Below are positions 32,460-45,700 of a stretch of DNA of 64,000 nucleotides, in pieces (position 1 is the first letter of the stretch; each line of letters opens with the position of its first letter). Made by a program: the position numbers and the translations under genes. Below the pieces are notes generated by a model. The model saw only the letters and a program-made list of their open reading frames with translations. It had not been told where the DNA came from and did not search any database. The stretch comes from Ligustrum vulgare (Eukaryota > Streptophyta > Magnoliopsida > Lamiales > Oleaceae), in the NCBI GenBank assembly GCA_963555705.1, contig OY743174.1, positions 24,927,608 to 24,991,607 on the forward strand. The letters run 5' to 3'.

Positions 32460-32990
32460 AGATTTTATTATAAGTAATTTTAAAGTTTTATAAAATGTAG
32501 GTAAATTTCAGTTTGATCCCTAAAAGTAAGGTATTTTTGTGAAGAGCCCCGCGTGCGATGTTCTTATCTTTGTATACATTAGCATGAATAATTTAATGTA
32601 AAATGCAAAGTTAAAGCAATAATCTCTTAGGAATTGAATACAAGCAGATGAAGGAAAACATCAATAAAACCATCAACTTTTTCAATTAATTCATTAACAG
32701 GTAATGCAACAACTGAATCTTCTTTGTTGTTTCGTAGTGAAGAAAATGTAGGACACACGTTGATACCCTATTTCCTTTGCTAAGACGAGCTCAAGTAACA
32801 AGAAATTATTGAAAGAACAACTTAAATTATGGGTACTCAGACAATAATTGAAATTATGGATACATATGGTGTACCCGAATTTTTTTTCGTACTCTGGTGC
32901 ATTTTTTTCTGTGAACAAAAGTGTTAACACACAAAATGAGGTACAACTAAATAGTCTAAAGAATAGGTCCATTTAAAAGGTTTAGGGAAT
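32460..32990. other. Intergenic, nothing recognised
   Basis: No gene. Includes GATCCCTAAAAGTAAGG near 32515 and AT-rich sequence. Confidence 0.4.
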
Positions 32991-32991
32991 A

Positions 32992-33567
32992 TGTCCAAAT
33001 GAACCCACGTGCAGGCCCAAAAGCATAGCAATGGAGCAATGAGACCAGCATTGCCCAAGTCTAGAAAAAGCTCGAAGTCTGGACAAACACGGTGATTCAT
33101 TATTATAAAATGACAGTTATTAAGCAGTTAATGGGAAACATTATCACATCCCCACGATCCACGAAATTCGGCTTAACATTTGGAGTAATGGCAGCGGTTA
33201 AACTCGAAGGTTTCTTGACAAACCATCCATTATGCAGAAAGTGGACAGTTACAGGGTGATAAAGCGGTTTGCTAGCGGTTTTGGAGGAGAAAAATTGTTC
33301 AAGGACTATAAAAGAGAAAATAGACAATGGAAGAAATGACCAATCAATCAACTCTCAAAAGAGAACTATATACTTTACTTTCATTTTAATTTTCTTGTCA
33401 ATTCTCAATTACTTTGTGTGCTTGCGTCCCTTGGAGGCGTTATCGCTTTCGTTGTAATCTTCATCAATAAACACCCCTCGTTGGGACTTTATCCCGAGAG
33501 GTGGTTGTTCCTTACACATCGTCTGAATTCTCCTTTCAATTGTTAGCGACCTCCTTTACGCGAAACA
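32992..33567 (+). mobile_element. 5' LTR of a second Tat-type Ty3/gypsy element
   Basis: The last 150 bases (CACCCCTCGTTGGGACTTTA, GTTCCTTACACATCGTC, GTTAGCGACC...GCGAAACA) align by eye with the LTR at 7749-8416 read on the other strand. The right end is set by the following primer site. The left end, near 32992, is uncertain. Confidence 0.65.
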
Positions 33568-33570
33568 ATT

Positions 33571-33588
33571 TGGCTCGCCCGATGGGAC
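33571..33588 (+). other. Primer binding site of the second Tat-type element
   Basis: TGGCTCGCCCGATGGGAC follows the LTR end after three bases and matches the site of the first Tat-type element in position and most bases. Confidence 0.75.
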
Positions 33589-33624
33589 AACTTTGGTGCT
33601 TTGAAGGTACAAAAGGTGAAGCAA

Positions 33625-33785
33625 TATGTCTCATAAGAACTTCGATAAGGAGCCAGTAAGCTATCATGATGAGAATCATGGTAGTCGTGATGAGAAATTT
33701 GAATATTCAAGCCAAATAGAAGTTCAAATCAAGAAACGGACCAAGAACTATGTTGAGACTCAAGAAATCGTGAAATGGTTGAAGG
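33625..33785 (+). pseudogene. Start of Tat-type gag, truncated
   Basis: ATG at 33625 opens MSHKNFDKEPVSYHDENHG and continues about 50 codons (VQIKKRTKNYVETQEIVKW) until the sequence changes into the TACGGCCGTAA-type repeat region near 33785. The start resembles gag of the first Tat-type element (MPHKNSDKEQ). The rest of the element is missing, so gag is cut off soon after its start. Confidence 0.7.
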
Positions 33786-34450
33786 TTAGTTACGACCGCA
33801 ACTAGCTCACTCATGGCCGTAAGTCCACTATCATCAATTTTCGCAGAACTAAGATTATGGCCGTAAGGGCCTCTATTTTCGCAGAACAAGATTACAGCCA
33901 TAAGGGCCTCTATCACGTCCGTAACTACAGCAAGCACTTTTGTTTCAGCGCGAACATCACGGCCGTAACTAAAGCAATATTTTCTTAATCAGTGTGACAC
34001 TTGCAGTCCTAAGTATCCTTTTCACAAGTGTAAGTGAGGTTCTGATTGTGCACCGTAAATGGGAATTAGGGTTTCCGCGATTTTATGTTATTTTTCCGTT
34101 TTTAATTAGTTTGTTAGGGTTTTGTGCCATTTCCGGCTAGACCTAGTTTTAAGTTGTTTTACTTATTTATATCTTATTTCTTGATTGTAATAGTTAGTTT
34201 TTGGATTAATAAAAATTCTATTGAGTATTTTCTCTCAAATATTGCTTTTGTTGAACATTCCCGAACTTATAAAAGATTATCAAGTCTTTGTCGAGTTCAC
34301 AAAACTCGAACTTATCAAAGGATCTGGAAAACCTTTAGGGCGTTCAACCCATGTGGGTTCTCTTCTCAGCATCGTAACGGGTTTAAGGTTTAATATACTT
34401 TAGGTTCTTGCGTCGTGAGGCTCAGGTCTCCATGTCACAGTCCGTCAACG
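33785..34450. mobile_element. Gypsy LTR-like segment with CGGCCGTAA words
   Basis: Opens with six perfect or degenerate CGGCCGTAA words (33785-33970), then AT-rich LTR-like sequence with GGATTAATAAAAATTCTATTG (34203) parallel to AATAAAATTCGAACTTG at 2254 of the first gypsy element. No reading frame is significant; those at 34124-34403 fall here by chance. Confidence 0.5.
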
Positions 34451-34454
34451 ACTT

Positions 34455-34565
34455 AAATTCGGAACTTTCTGACGTTCCTTCCGCGTTTACGTCGTGTTCC
34501 CCTCCCGGGATCACATCATCCCCCCTCTCTTGAAAAGAATTCGTCATCGAATCAAATTCTGGCCT
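34455..34565 (-). pseudogene. Gypsy pol C-terminal tail fragment
   Basis: On the minus strand GATTCGATGACGAATTCTTT followed by GGGGATGATGTGATC matches the end of the first gypsy pol (PFEEGGDDVI, 1505-1550) at both DNA and protein level. It directly follows protease sequence (34892-35404), so the reverse transcriptase, RNase H and integrase are deleted. Confidence 0.65.
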
Positions 34566-34891
34566 GGTTTTCAAACCCTTCCTGCTTTTGTAGGCTTGAT
34601 GATCATGCTTATGCCTCGTGCGATCCTTTAAACTTTTGGGTTACTCATTTATGCCAATGAATTTCTTCCCCGCCTTAAGATCATGGTTTGATTTAGGTAC
34701 CTGTAAAAAATATTTAATAGAACCGGGGAGGGGTTTGTTAGCTTGGCTAAATACAAGGGATGGTGCCTTGCAGCTCAACCGTTGTGCAAATAAGCTCATT
34801 TTATGGGTGGACCCTCTTTTCTTTTCCTTTCTACACTTAAGCTCACATTTTTCTGAGATCGTGGCCTCAACTCTCTTATTTTCATTTTTCT

Positions 34892-35404
34892 CTACCTCAC
34901 CTTTTTCTGAGGTCGTGGCCCCAACTCTCTTATTTTCCCCTCAAACTCGCCCTTCATCTTCAATTTATCATTTTGTATTTGGGTTGGGGACAGTGGCATT
35001 AGTGTGAACTTCTTTCCACCTTTCAAAAAAATGTACTGATTTTTAAATCTATCGTGTACTATCCTCCTATCATGTTGCCATGGTCTTCTCAACAAGATAT
35101 GCCCAACATGCATATGCACCACATTATAAAACACCTCATCAGTATACCCACTAATCGAAAAACTCACCAAAACCTGCTTATTCACCTTAATTTCACTCGA
35201 CTCAGTCAGCCATTGTAACTTACAAGGCCAAGGGTGTTTCATCAAATTCAAACCCAATTTTTCAACCAACATCATACATTTATGCAATTTGAACATAGGA
35301 ATGCTTGTATAATCCCTAAACTTAGATCTTAAGACATCTCGTCCCATATTTAGAACTAAACCACTCAAGAAGCATTTTGGGGGTGGAAAGGTTAGCATGC
35401 GCAT
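34892..35404 (-). pseudogene. Ty3/gypsy protease region
   Basis: The 170-residue minus frame contains KLQWLTESSEIKVNKQVLVS and HILLRRPWQHDRRIVHDRFKN, the hallmark of the aspartic protease domain of the chromovirus-like family whose integrase lies at the left edge of this window. The catalytic DSG region is not recognisable. The protease would process Gag-Pol. The fragment ends in charged sequence, after which pol is lost. Confidence 0.8.
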
Positions 35405-35439
35405 GTATTGATGGGTTAATGGTCTGTAGTTCTTGATTT

Positions 35440-36347
35440 TACACTTTTAGTTGAAACGGTTCGTCAATAGGCATAAACCAACACTAGCATAAAAACAGAA
35501 AAATGCTAAAAGTCTTATTCTACTCTTCGTAGCCTTTTTGACTTGAACAAGTAAGTTTGTAAGAGTGTTAAAATCTGGTACCCTAAATTCAACTGAGTTG
35601 GGAGTTATCAGCCCAAAACTCGTTACATGGGTTAATTAGAAAGCTTAATGGAGAGCGGACTTACACAAAAGACAATAAACATCTTTAACTTTTCTTTGTC
35701 GCCTTTGTAACTTGGATAATTAAGTTTGAGAGGTTCTTTGAACCTGGTGCCCTAAAGTCGTCTAGCTTGGGAGTCACCGACCCAAAACTCGCTAAAGGGA
35801 TCACATAGAAAATATATAAGAAATGTATTGTACAAAGATGATAAAAGACAGGAAAAATAAAACGAAAAAGTCTTCCATAAAAATGCATAGTATAAGCTTT
35901 GTTGACTGAAACTGTGAATACTAAGGGTGTAAAATTGGGGATTGCTTAACATTGATTTGTGATGCATGCTTGCTTGTAATTCTAACTATCTAGTGTGGAA
36001 TAATGCAATAAAAATGTTTAGAAACCACTATAGATAAAAATCAGGGATGTAAGAGAAAAGTAGTAAGTGTGATCATCAATTAGCGACAAAAGGAAAATCA
36101 TTAGATTTCATAGGTTGATCACATGAGATTTGAGCTTACTTCTGCATAATAAGCTACATAATGTTGATTATACTTTTGCATCAGTTTGAGTTTGAAAGTT
36201 TTGTGCTAAAGTATAATGTGATCTGGATTTTTGAGGCATATGGTAAACAAGTGGTCATGGCAAAAAATATTTGCTATTGTTATTTTTATTTGTTAGATTA
36301 GTTTTACTTTTTTATAGAATGAACAATAATTCTAGTTTGGGGGTATT
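35440..36347. other. Athila-like 3' region with an internal duplication
   Basis: A block with GGGAGTTATCAGCCCAAAACTCG (35525-35640) is repeated as GGGAGTCACCGACCCAAAACTCG (35690-35800), a phrase I associate with Athila-type gypsy elements. AGTTTGGGGGTA (36334-36345) is a polypurine tract just before an LTR start. No gene. Confidence 0.5.
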
Positions 36348-37740
36348 TGATAAGTATATTTTATACACTTTAATATATGTCCAAATTAAGATAATATGTT
36401 GTCGTTTTAGAATAAATTCTATTTACTTGTTTGTTATTTGTTTAAATTACACAAAATATCCCAAAATCAAGTGAGCGAAGGAATTGAAGCAAATAAAGGT
36501 CAAATGGATGATTATTGGACTTAAATTGTACACATTGGAGAGGTGCATGAAGACAATTGAGGACAAGATGAAGTTAAATGAGGAAATCAAGAAATTGTGG
36601 ACCAGATTGTCACAATTGGAAGTTGGAGGACTTGGAAGCAAATAAAGAACGAGGACCAACTTAAACAAGAATCAAAGATGAAATTGAACATTATTCGGTG
36701 AACCATGCGGTCACGACCTATATAGATGCACGGTCGCGTGAAGAAAGTGAAATTAACAGAGCCTAAAATCGACCAACTGCGTGGCTGCCAAACTTTACCC
36801 TGCACGGTCGCGCAGTTGTTCGACCCAGCAGCGAAGTCGGGCCTATGCACGGATTTTCTCCTTGTTTGCCTAGGTTTCTTCTACAACTACATATACAACC
36901 TTTCATCCACGAAAATAAGAGCTTTTGGAGACCTTTTCACAATCTCTCAAGTTCATAATTCATTGTTCTATCATTCAAATATTAGAGGTGAAAATCAAGA
37001 TAAAGGCGGGGGATTTGAAGATTATCAACGGGAGCGAAATACTTGGTGCAACATTTCCTTTCTCTTGTTAATTTGAAAAACTCTACATGAGTAGTTTAGA
37101 TTTTTACTGCATTTTTTATTTCTTTATTGATGAATGATTGGTTTCATAGTTAGGATATTCTATGTAGCTTAGTTTTACGCTTTTAATTCTATAATTCTAG
37201 TTTTCCGCTTTCGTTGCATGTGTTGATTTTATTTTGTATTTAATGCATGAATTAGTTCAGACTAATTCATTGATTTAATGAGTTGTTTTCATAATTCGAG
37301 AGGTAAGCTGACAACCTAAATACAGGGATAAAATTCGATAATTGAATAAAAGATGGAGATATATTTTTATTATTATTGCGATCGCTACTTGAATTCTTGT
37401 GTTCAATGCACCTGATTATTATGACTTGGTGTCTAGAAACACGGTTGACTAATTAGGCAGAGTTGATTTAAACTCGAGAGGAATTTCATATGCATAAGTA
37501 AATTCGATCGAGCTTATTAATAGGAATAAAATTAGATAAATGGAATTAAAAGTATTGGCTATGTGAAATCGGATGTCCCAACACTTACAAACATCGATTT
37601 ATAAATTTTGAATATGTAGTCTTTTCTTTTCTTCTCTTTTATTTAGTTTAATTTTCTATTTTAGTTTAGATAATTCATCACAACTCAACCATTCAAATAA
37701 TGCGAGAACTAATATAATTTTGATACTTAATTACAATATT
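36348..37740 (+). mobile_element. Athila-like LTR
   Basis: Begins TGATAAGTATATTTTATACA after a polypurine tract, the common Athila LTR opening. GGTCGCG words occur at 36708-36810 (CACGGTCGCGTG, CACGGTCGCGCAG), and a TATATACAACC stretch follows at 36890. The right end is not sharp. No Athila primer site is visible downstream, so this may be a 3' or solo LTR. Confidence 0.55.
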
Positions 37741-39960
37741 TGTAGGATGATAACTCAAACTCAAAAAGTCCACTTTACTTGAATGTGATATTGTACACTT
37801 GCGTGATTCTGCACATGAGCAATGAACAGTTATTATTGGTACTCTAATCGAATAGCAGTTTAGACTTATCTAATTTGTGAGTTTGTGACTACTTCCTTGG
37901 AAATCATGCTTTACATGAATGTCCTGTTGCACTTCAGGATGATTTGTGGAAGGTTGATTGCGTGGGAAATGTTTATCTAGTGTAGTTGCTAGAAATTCAG
38001 GTGAAAATATCATATAACTTAGAAAAATTTGTTGAATCAACTGAAGAAAAAGAAGAACGACCTGATAGAGTGGATCAACCAGAAGAAAATAGCTGCCATG
38101 AAAAGGTTATTGTTCCAATGCCAACAATTCAAATTTTGGACATCGAGCTCGAGGAAAATTCAATTAAAATTGATTTCATCACTAGCACTGAAGAGATGAT
38201 TAAAGTTAACATATTGAAGTTCGAATTGAGTGGAGGTCTCAAAATACATGACATGGCCATAGTGAAATTTTGGTACAAAAATGCAAATTGGAGCAAATTC
38301 AAGCGGCACAAACAAAGAGGGTCATAAAAATTTATTTAGAGTTCCTTGAAAAATCACGGTAAAAAGTCGGGCTTAAGACTATAAATGGAGTGCTTATTGG
38401 GAGGCAGCCCAATTTTTTGTTCCTTTTATTTATTATGCTTTATATTGCTTTAAAAGTAGCTATAGGATTTATTTGCATTTTTTTTTTTAGTCTTAGCATG
38501 GTTGAGTTATCACATTAGCAGGACATTCTTTGCACCACATTAATTGGTTGATAAGCGTATAGTCTTTTTTTATAGTTTGTGCATCATGAGCATCATCAAT
38601 ATCTAGCCTAAAAACATGAAATCATAGTTTGGCGCATATTGAACTTTCATAGAAATGATCATTCCATGGAAATTTTGATCCTCATTGCATGCTTGGTTTT
38701 TAAGTTTTGAATTATTAATACAAGTATGTCACGTTGGTATCGGACATGATGACATATTAGGTGGTTGAGTGCATGCATAATGAGGTATTTAGGGGTCAAA
38801 AACTGAGTTTGAAATTCAAACGTTAAAAAAAAAAATTAGGTTCTGGCCGGATCACCACACCATCTCAAACTAAGTGGCTGCGCGTGTGACATTTAAAAAG
38901 GAAGTTCGCCCAGAATTGAACTGCTCGGCCACAGGAGTCCTTTTGCACGGTCGCGTGGTTCTCTGGAGAGCAATTTCAGCAGATTTTTAACATGGAACAT
39001 GTATTTGTCAAAATTCATGGCATCAAACTCTTTTTCTCTCCCTAATTTCATCCTAACCCCTCATGACATCTAACTTTTATACTTTCACATCGAATTGAAC
39101 ATCAAAAGAAGTTTACACCACATCACAATCTCCCTAAAGGTATGATTATCTTCCCTACTTTGAAAAATTACAATTTTAAAGGGTTTTCTTGCTTTTATGG
39201 GAATTGCGATTTTATGGATGATTATATTGTGGACTAGGCTAGGTTTTGATGATAATTTGGATGTGTAAACTGGGTGAAATTTTTGGAATAACTTCTAGTT
39301 CTAAACTCTATGATTTCTCTTGGTTTTAACTAGTGCACACATTGTGTTTGTTAAAATGCCACAGTGAGGTCGCTGCACCAAAAACAGCTACAGGTCCCTA
39401 CTTTACCATCCCATTTCACGACCCTATTGAACTCCAAACGATCTGAACTTTTGACATGTTATTGAACTTATTATGTACTTTCATGTGTCTAAAGATGGCT
39501 CGGGAAAATTTCATTTTTTTTCATGGTAATGTCAGGGCCTGAATGTGGGTGGTCAAACATGTTTTAAAATTCAGATTTATGTAGTATTCCTAGTTTGGGG
39601 GTGAGGGAGTTGATCTATTTGAGTAAATTGAAGGTGCTTGTGCTTCTAATGTTGTTTATCTTTTATTTGCAAGGAAAACACCGCTTCAAACACCTCAACC
39701 CAAATTTGGAATAGCAAGAAAAGGGTCAAAACATCCAAATAACTTCATGCCTTTTCGTATTGAATCTTTACATCTGAAGTAAATCAGTTTGCAGATCAAC
39801 TTGAAAGTCAATGATCTGGTCCTGTTGAACTTTGATATCGTGAACATGGTTCAACAAATTTTCGAATGGACTAATGATAGTAGGTTGTACAAACATATGC
39901 AATAATCATAAGATGTCATGCAATATGAACACGAAATTCTTCATTCATGTCACCTAATGA
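37741..39960 (+). mobile_element. Athila-like internal and 3' fragment
   Basis: The frame 37986-38327 (113 aa, Glu-rich then basic) has no family I can name; it may be the end of an Athila frame. It is followed by GGAGTGCTTATTGGGAGGCAGCCCAATTTTT (38389-38419), a phrase typical of the region after the last Athila frame. CACGGTCGCGTGG recurs at 38936. A second tract TAGTTTGGGGGTGAGGGAG lies at 39593. I see no intact gene. Confidence 0.45.
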
Positions 39961-39984
39961 TCATACAAAAATACCATATACAAT

Positions 39985-41760
39985 TTACATACGTACATCG
40001 CTAATTTTTAGACTAGCACACTTTCTTTGGTTTGAAGGAGGAACAAAACATGCATTCGAAGTGTCAGGGGTGCTGTGGTCCTTAGCGGAGTGGATCAGAT
40101 CATTTATGAAATCTGTGCTAAATGATTTATTTTTCTCTGGAATAATTGCCTCCTGCAATCTAGCATAATAACTAGCCTTCTTCTCCTCGTCGCTAGGCTG
40201 TAAAAAACTACTTTGACCTAATGTAAACCCCAACAAGCATATGAATAACATCAATGGTAGTTAATATAAAATCGTATAGTAAAATACATGTTCATACATA
40301 TTATGCAAATAAATGAAGAGTTTATAAAATATGTTAATACCTGAGGATTTTCGAAAAGTACTTTATAAGTGATGTCCCTATTACAGGGTGTCGTCTGAAC
40401 TCCAATTGACCACATGGGGGAATGAATTGCCAACTCTTGCACAAACTTTCCCAGAAAGTATTGGGATGGACTCATAAATCCATACCTGAAATGCAAAAAG
40501 GAATTCGTGCAGCTTGTAAGTCATTGTGCCTCTCGTTTCACCAACGTTGGGATTGGACTTTGCAAGGGCAATTTTTAGGGAGAAGTATGTCATTTTAAAA
40601 ATCTCTTTCCTCCATGGAAAACTATTCAGCTGTGGAGAGTCAACGAGCCTCATTGTTTCATTAGATACTAACTTCGGCTGGGGAGGTGTGAATAGAAAAG
40701 AAGAAACCAGATATAGGATGCCCAACTTCACTACATCCTCGTCTGACGTGTTTTGAGGTGGTCTTAGGAACACACACTCCACATCTTTCCTAAATACGAT
40801 CTTCAAGTTGCTAAAGAATGTCTCTTTCAAATGGCATGCCCCAATTTTGAACTTGCTTGTTTTATCATCTCTGTCACATTTTAATCCACTAATAAGGTTG
40901 AATTCCTCAATAGAGAACTTAGTAACTTTCCCAGCAATGTTGAACCACATCTCCTCATGTGATGATTGTCTGGCTTCAAGCAAGAGCAGTTTATATATGA
41001 GCTGATTTTGCATACGAATTTCCCTCATCCCAAGGAAGTGACCAAAACATGTTTCCATAAATATCTGCTTCTGTTGTGCATTCATGTTGAGCTTGAGGAT
41101 TGTTATGACTACATATCTATAAAACACGTTTATACTGGTACCAAACCTGTTGCTGGGATATACATAGAACTCTCCTTCATGTTCAGTAAGACATTGAATA
41201 TGTCATACAGAATAAATGACATAGCAATCTGTTAGATTTCACCAATTACATTATGATTCTAGATAATTATAAAAAGGTCCTTCAAAAAAATAAATTCGTG
41301 TTGGATTTTCACTAGTACCAGTTTTTGTATTACATATTCTTTAGAACAAGAATCAAGTAAATTTTTGTTATTTTCATGTTGAGATAGATTAAAACATAAA
41401 AAATATTACATGCCATCACTTACCTTTGATTCATGACTCTCTACCAATTTTTTCTTCTTGGAACTGGGGTCAAGGAAAATCAACTCTATTTGTCTCTTAG
41501 AACTTTTGACCTCTGGAGTAGTCTTCTTCACGGAAAATTTGTTTTGTAGATTATGAGAAGAAGGAGAAGTAGGAGCAATAGCCATTCTATCTGAATTATT
41601 GCCTATGGCACGAGTGATTCGTCACGTAGGAGTCTGGAAATCTTCATTCTTAGGTTATATAACCTCTATTGATGGTGCTGCATAATTCGTTCGCTTCATT
41701 TTACCGGTGCCTGAGTTTGAAACTCGATTTGGTGTCTCCCTAGCAAATGGTCAAAAGTTC
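39985..41760 (-). pseudogene. DUF1985 (Ulp1-associated) gene, 5' exons
   Basis: Minus-strand exons. The first (about 41720-41435) opens MKRTNYAAPS, contains stops, includes RITRAIG and ends with a clear donor TCAAAG-GTAAGTG. The main exon (41127-40480) reads KQIFMETCFGHFL, LIYKLLLLEARQS, EEMWFNIAGKVTKFSIEEFNLISGLKC and FQVWIYESIPIL, the pattern of plant DUF1985. Next come YGFMSPSQYFL (about 40490-40345) and a 40254-39985 frame with SDEEKKASYYARLQEAI. DUF1985 usually precedes an Ulp1-like protease domain in genes spread by MULE or CACTA transposons. No protease domain follows here, so the gene is truncated. Its own function is unknown. Confidence 0.75.
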
Positions 41761-41921
41761 ATTTTTATCTTGAATCGCTTGTTCAACTATTTAGTAATTT
41801 GTTACTTTACAACAGATCACTTAAAATATGTATTTATAGTGAACCCCAAATATTGAATTTGTTCGGAGAAGATTTCAGTGATCTTGATGTATCCTATGCA
41901 CATGGGAATAGAAGATTTGCA

Positions 41922-42374
41922 TGTTAAAATTAATTTTGATATAGATGAATGTTCATCTAAAATCCACGAACATCATGCTGTAATTATCAAGATCGATACT
42001 GAAGCGGAAGCGTACCTGAATTCATTATTGCGTTTGATTGAACGGGGTTATGGACTTCCAACTGATTCGTGGTTTTCTCCTTTTGTTTCTTCTCTGTTGA
42101 CGGGGATGCAGAGAATTATGAAAAGCCACGCTCAATTGGGGACCATGACCTGTATAAATAGTTGTAGGGCAACTATCATGTTTCAATGTTATTAAATTGG
42201 CCCCTCATCAATTTAAAACATTGAATCCGTCTCTACACTTTAATCTCACGACACTTAATACCCATTAGTCCCGAATAATCTTTAGTGGATCACTTTATTG
42301 ACTAAATCCTTAAAATAGCACCACACATTTTATTTTATACATGTTTGGCCCCATATTATTGAATTTATCCAACA
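41922..42374 (-). repeat. 3' LTR of the copia element
   Basis: On the plus strand TGTTAAAATT...ATTTATCCAACA; 453 bases, identical by eye to the LTR at 48590. The reading frame inside it (105 aa in one copy, 97 in the other) is repeated only because the LTR is. Confidence 0.95.
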
Positions 42375-42390
42375 ATCTCCCACTGGGCCA
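42375..42390 (-). other. Polypurine tract of the copia element
   Basis: On the minus strand CCAGTGGGAGAT touches the start of the 3' LTR. Confidence 0.7.
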
Positions 42391-42788
42391 TACATGTATC
42401 CTTACAAATGTGTACAACCTTATGAGCTCAAAAATGTGCTATCATTATTAAGGGTATTTCCAAACAATCTCGTCCATCAATCATATCAATATAGGATCAA
42501 AGCGACTTTCGTTACATTAATCGTAACTAAATCCATCAATGGTCACATATACCAATACAACCAAATGACATAGATCAATCATGAGAGTGTAGTATGAAAA
42601 TTACATGTTATGTGATCCAAACATGCCTATTTTCAATTGGTCCGACTTTATTCCTTAGGTGAGATCAATACCAAACATAATGTAACAGAGTAGAATGAAC
42701 TGAATACTTTATTTCTGTACAGAAAATTATCCAAATACACAAATGTGTCCAAAACCAAAACATAAAGCAACCAAAATACAAACTCCCA

Positions 42789-45700
42789 CTAAATCATGAT
42801 ATCCTCAAGAAATATTACACCCATACGAGCAGTGTGCTCGTGAAAGACCTTGGGTGCTAATCCCTTAGTAAGCGGATCCGCAATCATGGAGTTTGTCCCA
42901 ATATGCTCTATGGAAATCTGTCTACTCTGTACCCTTTCCTTCACAACCAGGAACTTAATGTCAATGTGCTTTGACTTAGTTGAACTCCTGTTGTTATTGG
43001 AATATAGCACTGCAGAGTTATTGTCACAATATAACTTTAATGGTCTTTCAATTCCATTCCGAATGCGCAGCCCGGTGACAAAATTTCGCAGCCATATCCC
43101 ATGATTAGATGCCTCATAACAAGCTACAAATTCTGCTGCCATAGTGGAAGAAGCTACGAGTGTCTGCTTAGCACTCCTCCAAGAAATGGCTCCTCCAGCT
43201 AGCAGGTATATGTAGCCTGATGTGGATCTTCTACTATCTTGGCATCCCGCAAAATCAGAATCGGAGTATCCTACGATCTCTAACTTATCCGATCTGCTGT
43301 ATGTAAGCATGCAATCTCTTGTTCTCTTCAAGTACCTCATAACCCTCTTTGCTGCTTTCCAATGATCCATCCCAAGGTTACTTAAATATCTGCCTAGCAT
43401 TCCAACAATGAACGCTATGTCTGGACGTGTACAAACTTGAGCATACATCAGACTCCCAACAGCTGATGCATAGGGAATCTTTTGCATTTCCTTAACTTCA
43501 AGATTATTTTTCGGGCACTGATTGAGACTAAATTTGTCTCCCTTAGCAACAGGGGTGTCCCCTGGTTTACTATCCTGCATGCCAAACCTTACAAGTACTT
43601 TATCGATATAGCTCTTTTGTGATAATCCAAGAATACCCCGAGAGCGGTCCCGGTGTATCTGAATTCCTAATACGAAAGAGGCGTCCCCAAGATCTTTCAT
43701 CTCAAAATTCCTTGACAGAAAACTCTTGGTTTCGTGCAACATGCCTATATCATTAGTGGCAAGCAGTATGTCATCGACATACAAAACCAGGAAAATATGC
43801 TTACTCCCACTGAACTTGTGATACACACAATCATCAACAACATTTATCTCAAAACCAAACGAGATGATCACTTGATGAAATTTGTAGTACCACTGACGGG
43901 AAGCTTGCTTGAGTCCATAGATGGATTTCTTTAATTTGCAAACCATATTCTTCGAGTCTCCTGACACGAAGTTTTCTGGTTGCACCATATAAATCGTCTC
44001 ATCAATGTCTCCATTGAGAAACGCCGTCTTTACATCCATCTGATGTAACTCAAGGTCAAAATGTGCAACAAGTGCCATGACTGTCCTGAAAGAGTCTTTC
44101 GTTGAAACCGGAGAGAAAGTCTCTTTGAAGTCAATACCTTCCTTTTGTGTAAAGCCTTTAGCTACAAGACGAGCCTTATATCTTTCCACATTACCTTTCG
44201 AATCCCTTTTGGTTTTAAAAATCCATTTACAACCAATGGGTTTCGCACCTTCTGGTAATGGGACAAGATCCCAAACTTTATTGTCTTGCATAGACTTATA
44301 CTCCTCATTCATGGCATCAATCCACTTTTGAGAGTCAGAACCCTTCATGGCCTGATGAAAATTGATTGGATCATTTTCCATCATTCCATTATTTTCCTCA
44401 TGTTCTTGGAGAAATACTACATAGTCATCCGAAATAGCATTTTTCCTTTCTCGAGTGGATCGCCTTAATGGTATTGTTTGTTGAGGTTGTTGAGTTTGTA
44501 TTTCTGGATTTTGGATGGGAGTTTCTTCAACATTATCATGCTGAGTTTCCGGATGTACTTCTTGATCAATGACAGGTATAGAAACCTGCACATTGTCAAA
44601 AGTAACAGTAGGAATCGAAATCGATCCTTCCTCAGCTTCTTCCTCAAAGATAATGTCTCTAACCTTATTTCTCCCCCCAAACTCAACATCCTCAAAAAAA
44701 TGTTGCAGTTCCCGTTTCAAAAATTGACTTAAGTGTGGGATTGTAAAATTTGTAGCCCCTTGATCGCTCAGAATAACCAATAAAGTAGCTGCTAACTGTT
44801 TTGGAGTCCAATTTATCCTCATGCGGCCTATAAGGCCTTGCCTCAGCTGGACATCCCCAAATGTGGAAATGCTTTAGACTAGGCTTTCTGCCTGTCCAAA
44901 GCTCATAAGGTGTTTTAGCAGCAGCTTTAGTTGGTATTCTATTCAGAATATAAGCTGCAGTCTTTAATGCTTCTCCCCAGAGTGATTTTGGCAAAGTAGA
45001 ATGACTAATCATACTCCTTACCATATCCTTAAGAGTCCTGTTTCGTCTTTCAGCTACACCATTCATGCTAGGAGAACCTGGCATGGTGTACTGTGGGACG
45101 ATTCCACATTCCTCTAGGAATCTAGCAAATGGTCCTGGACGTTGTTCACCTGAACCGTCATATCTGCCGTAGTACTCACCACCACGATCAGATCTAACGC
45201 TTTTAATTTTCTTGTTGAGTTGATTCTCAACTTCAGCTTTGAAAGCTTTGAACATGTCCAGTGACTCAGACTTTTCATGAATAAGATATAGATGCCCATA
45301 ACGTGAGTAATCGTCTATGAATGATATAAAGTATTGTTGACCATTCCAGGAAGCCGTAGGGAATGGTCCACAAATATCCGTGTGTATCAATTCTAAGACG
45401 TCCGAAGTTCTATTAGCACCTAACCTTCTCGTTTTGGTCTGTTTTCCCTTGATACAATCAATACAAACATCAAAGTCCGTAAAGTCGAGGGAATCCAAAA
45501 TGCCATCTGACACAAGTCGTTCAACTCTAGTTTTTGAGATGTGACCTAAGCGCTTGTGCCATAGTTTTGCCGAATTTTCTTTATTTAATTTTCGCTTAGT
45601 ACCACGTGATTCCACATACAAGGTTTCATTATATGACGCAATAGTATCAAGCAAATATAGGTTATCGTACGAACATAATGAACCAGTACCAACAATATTT

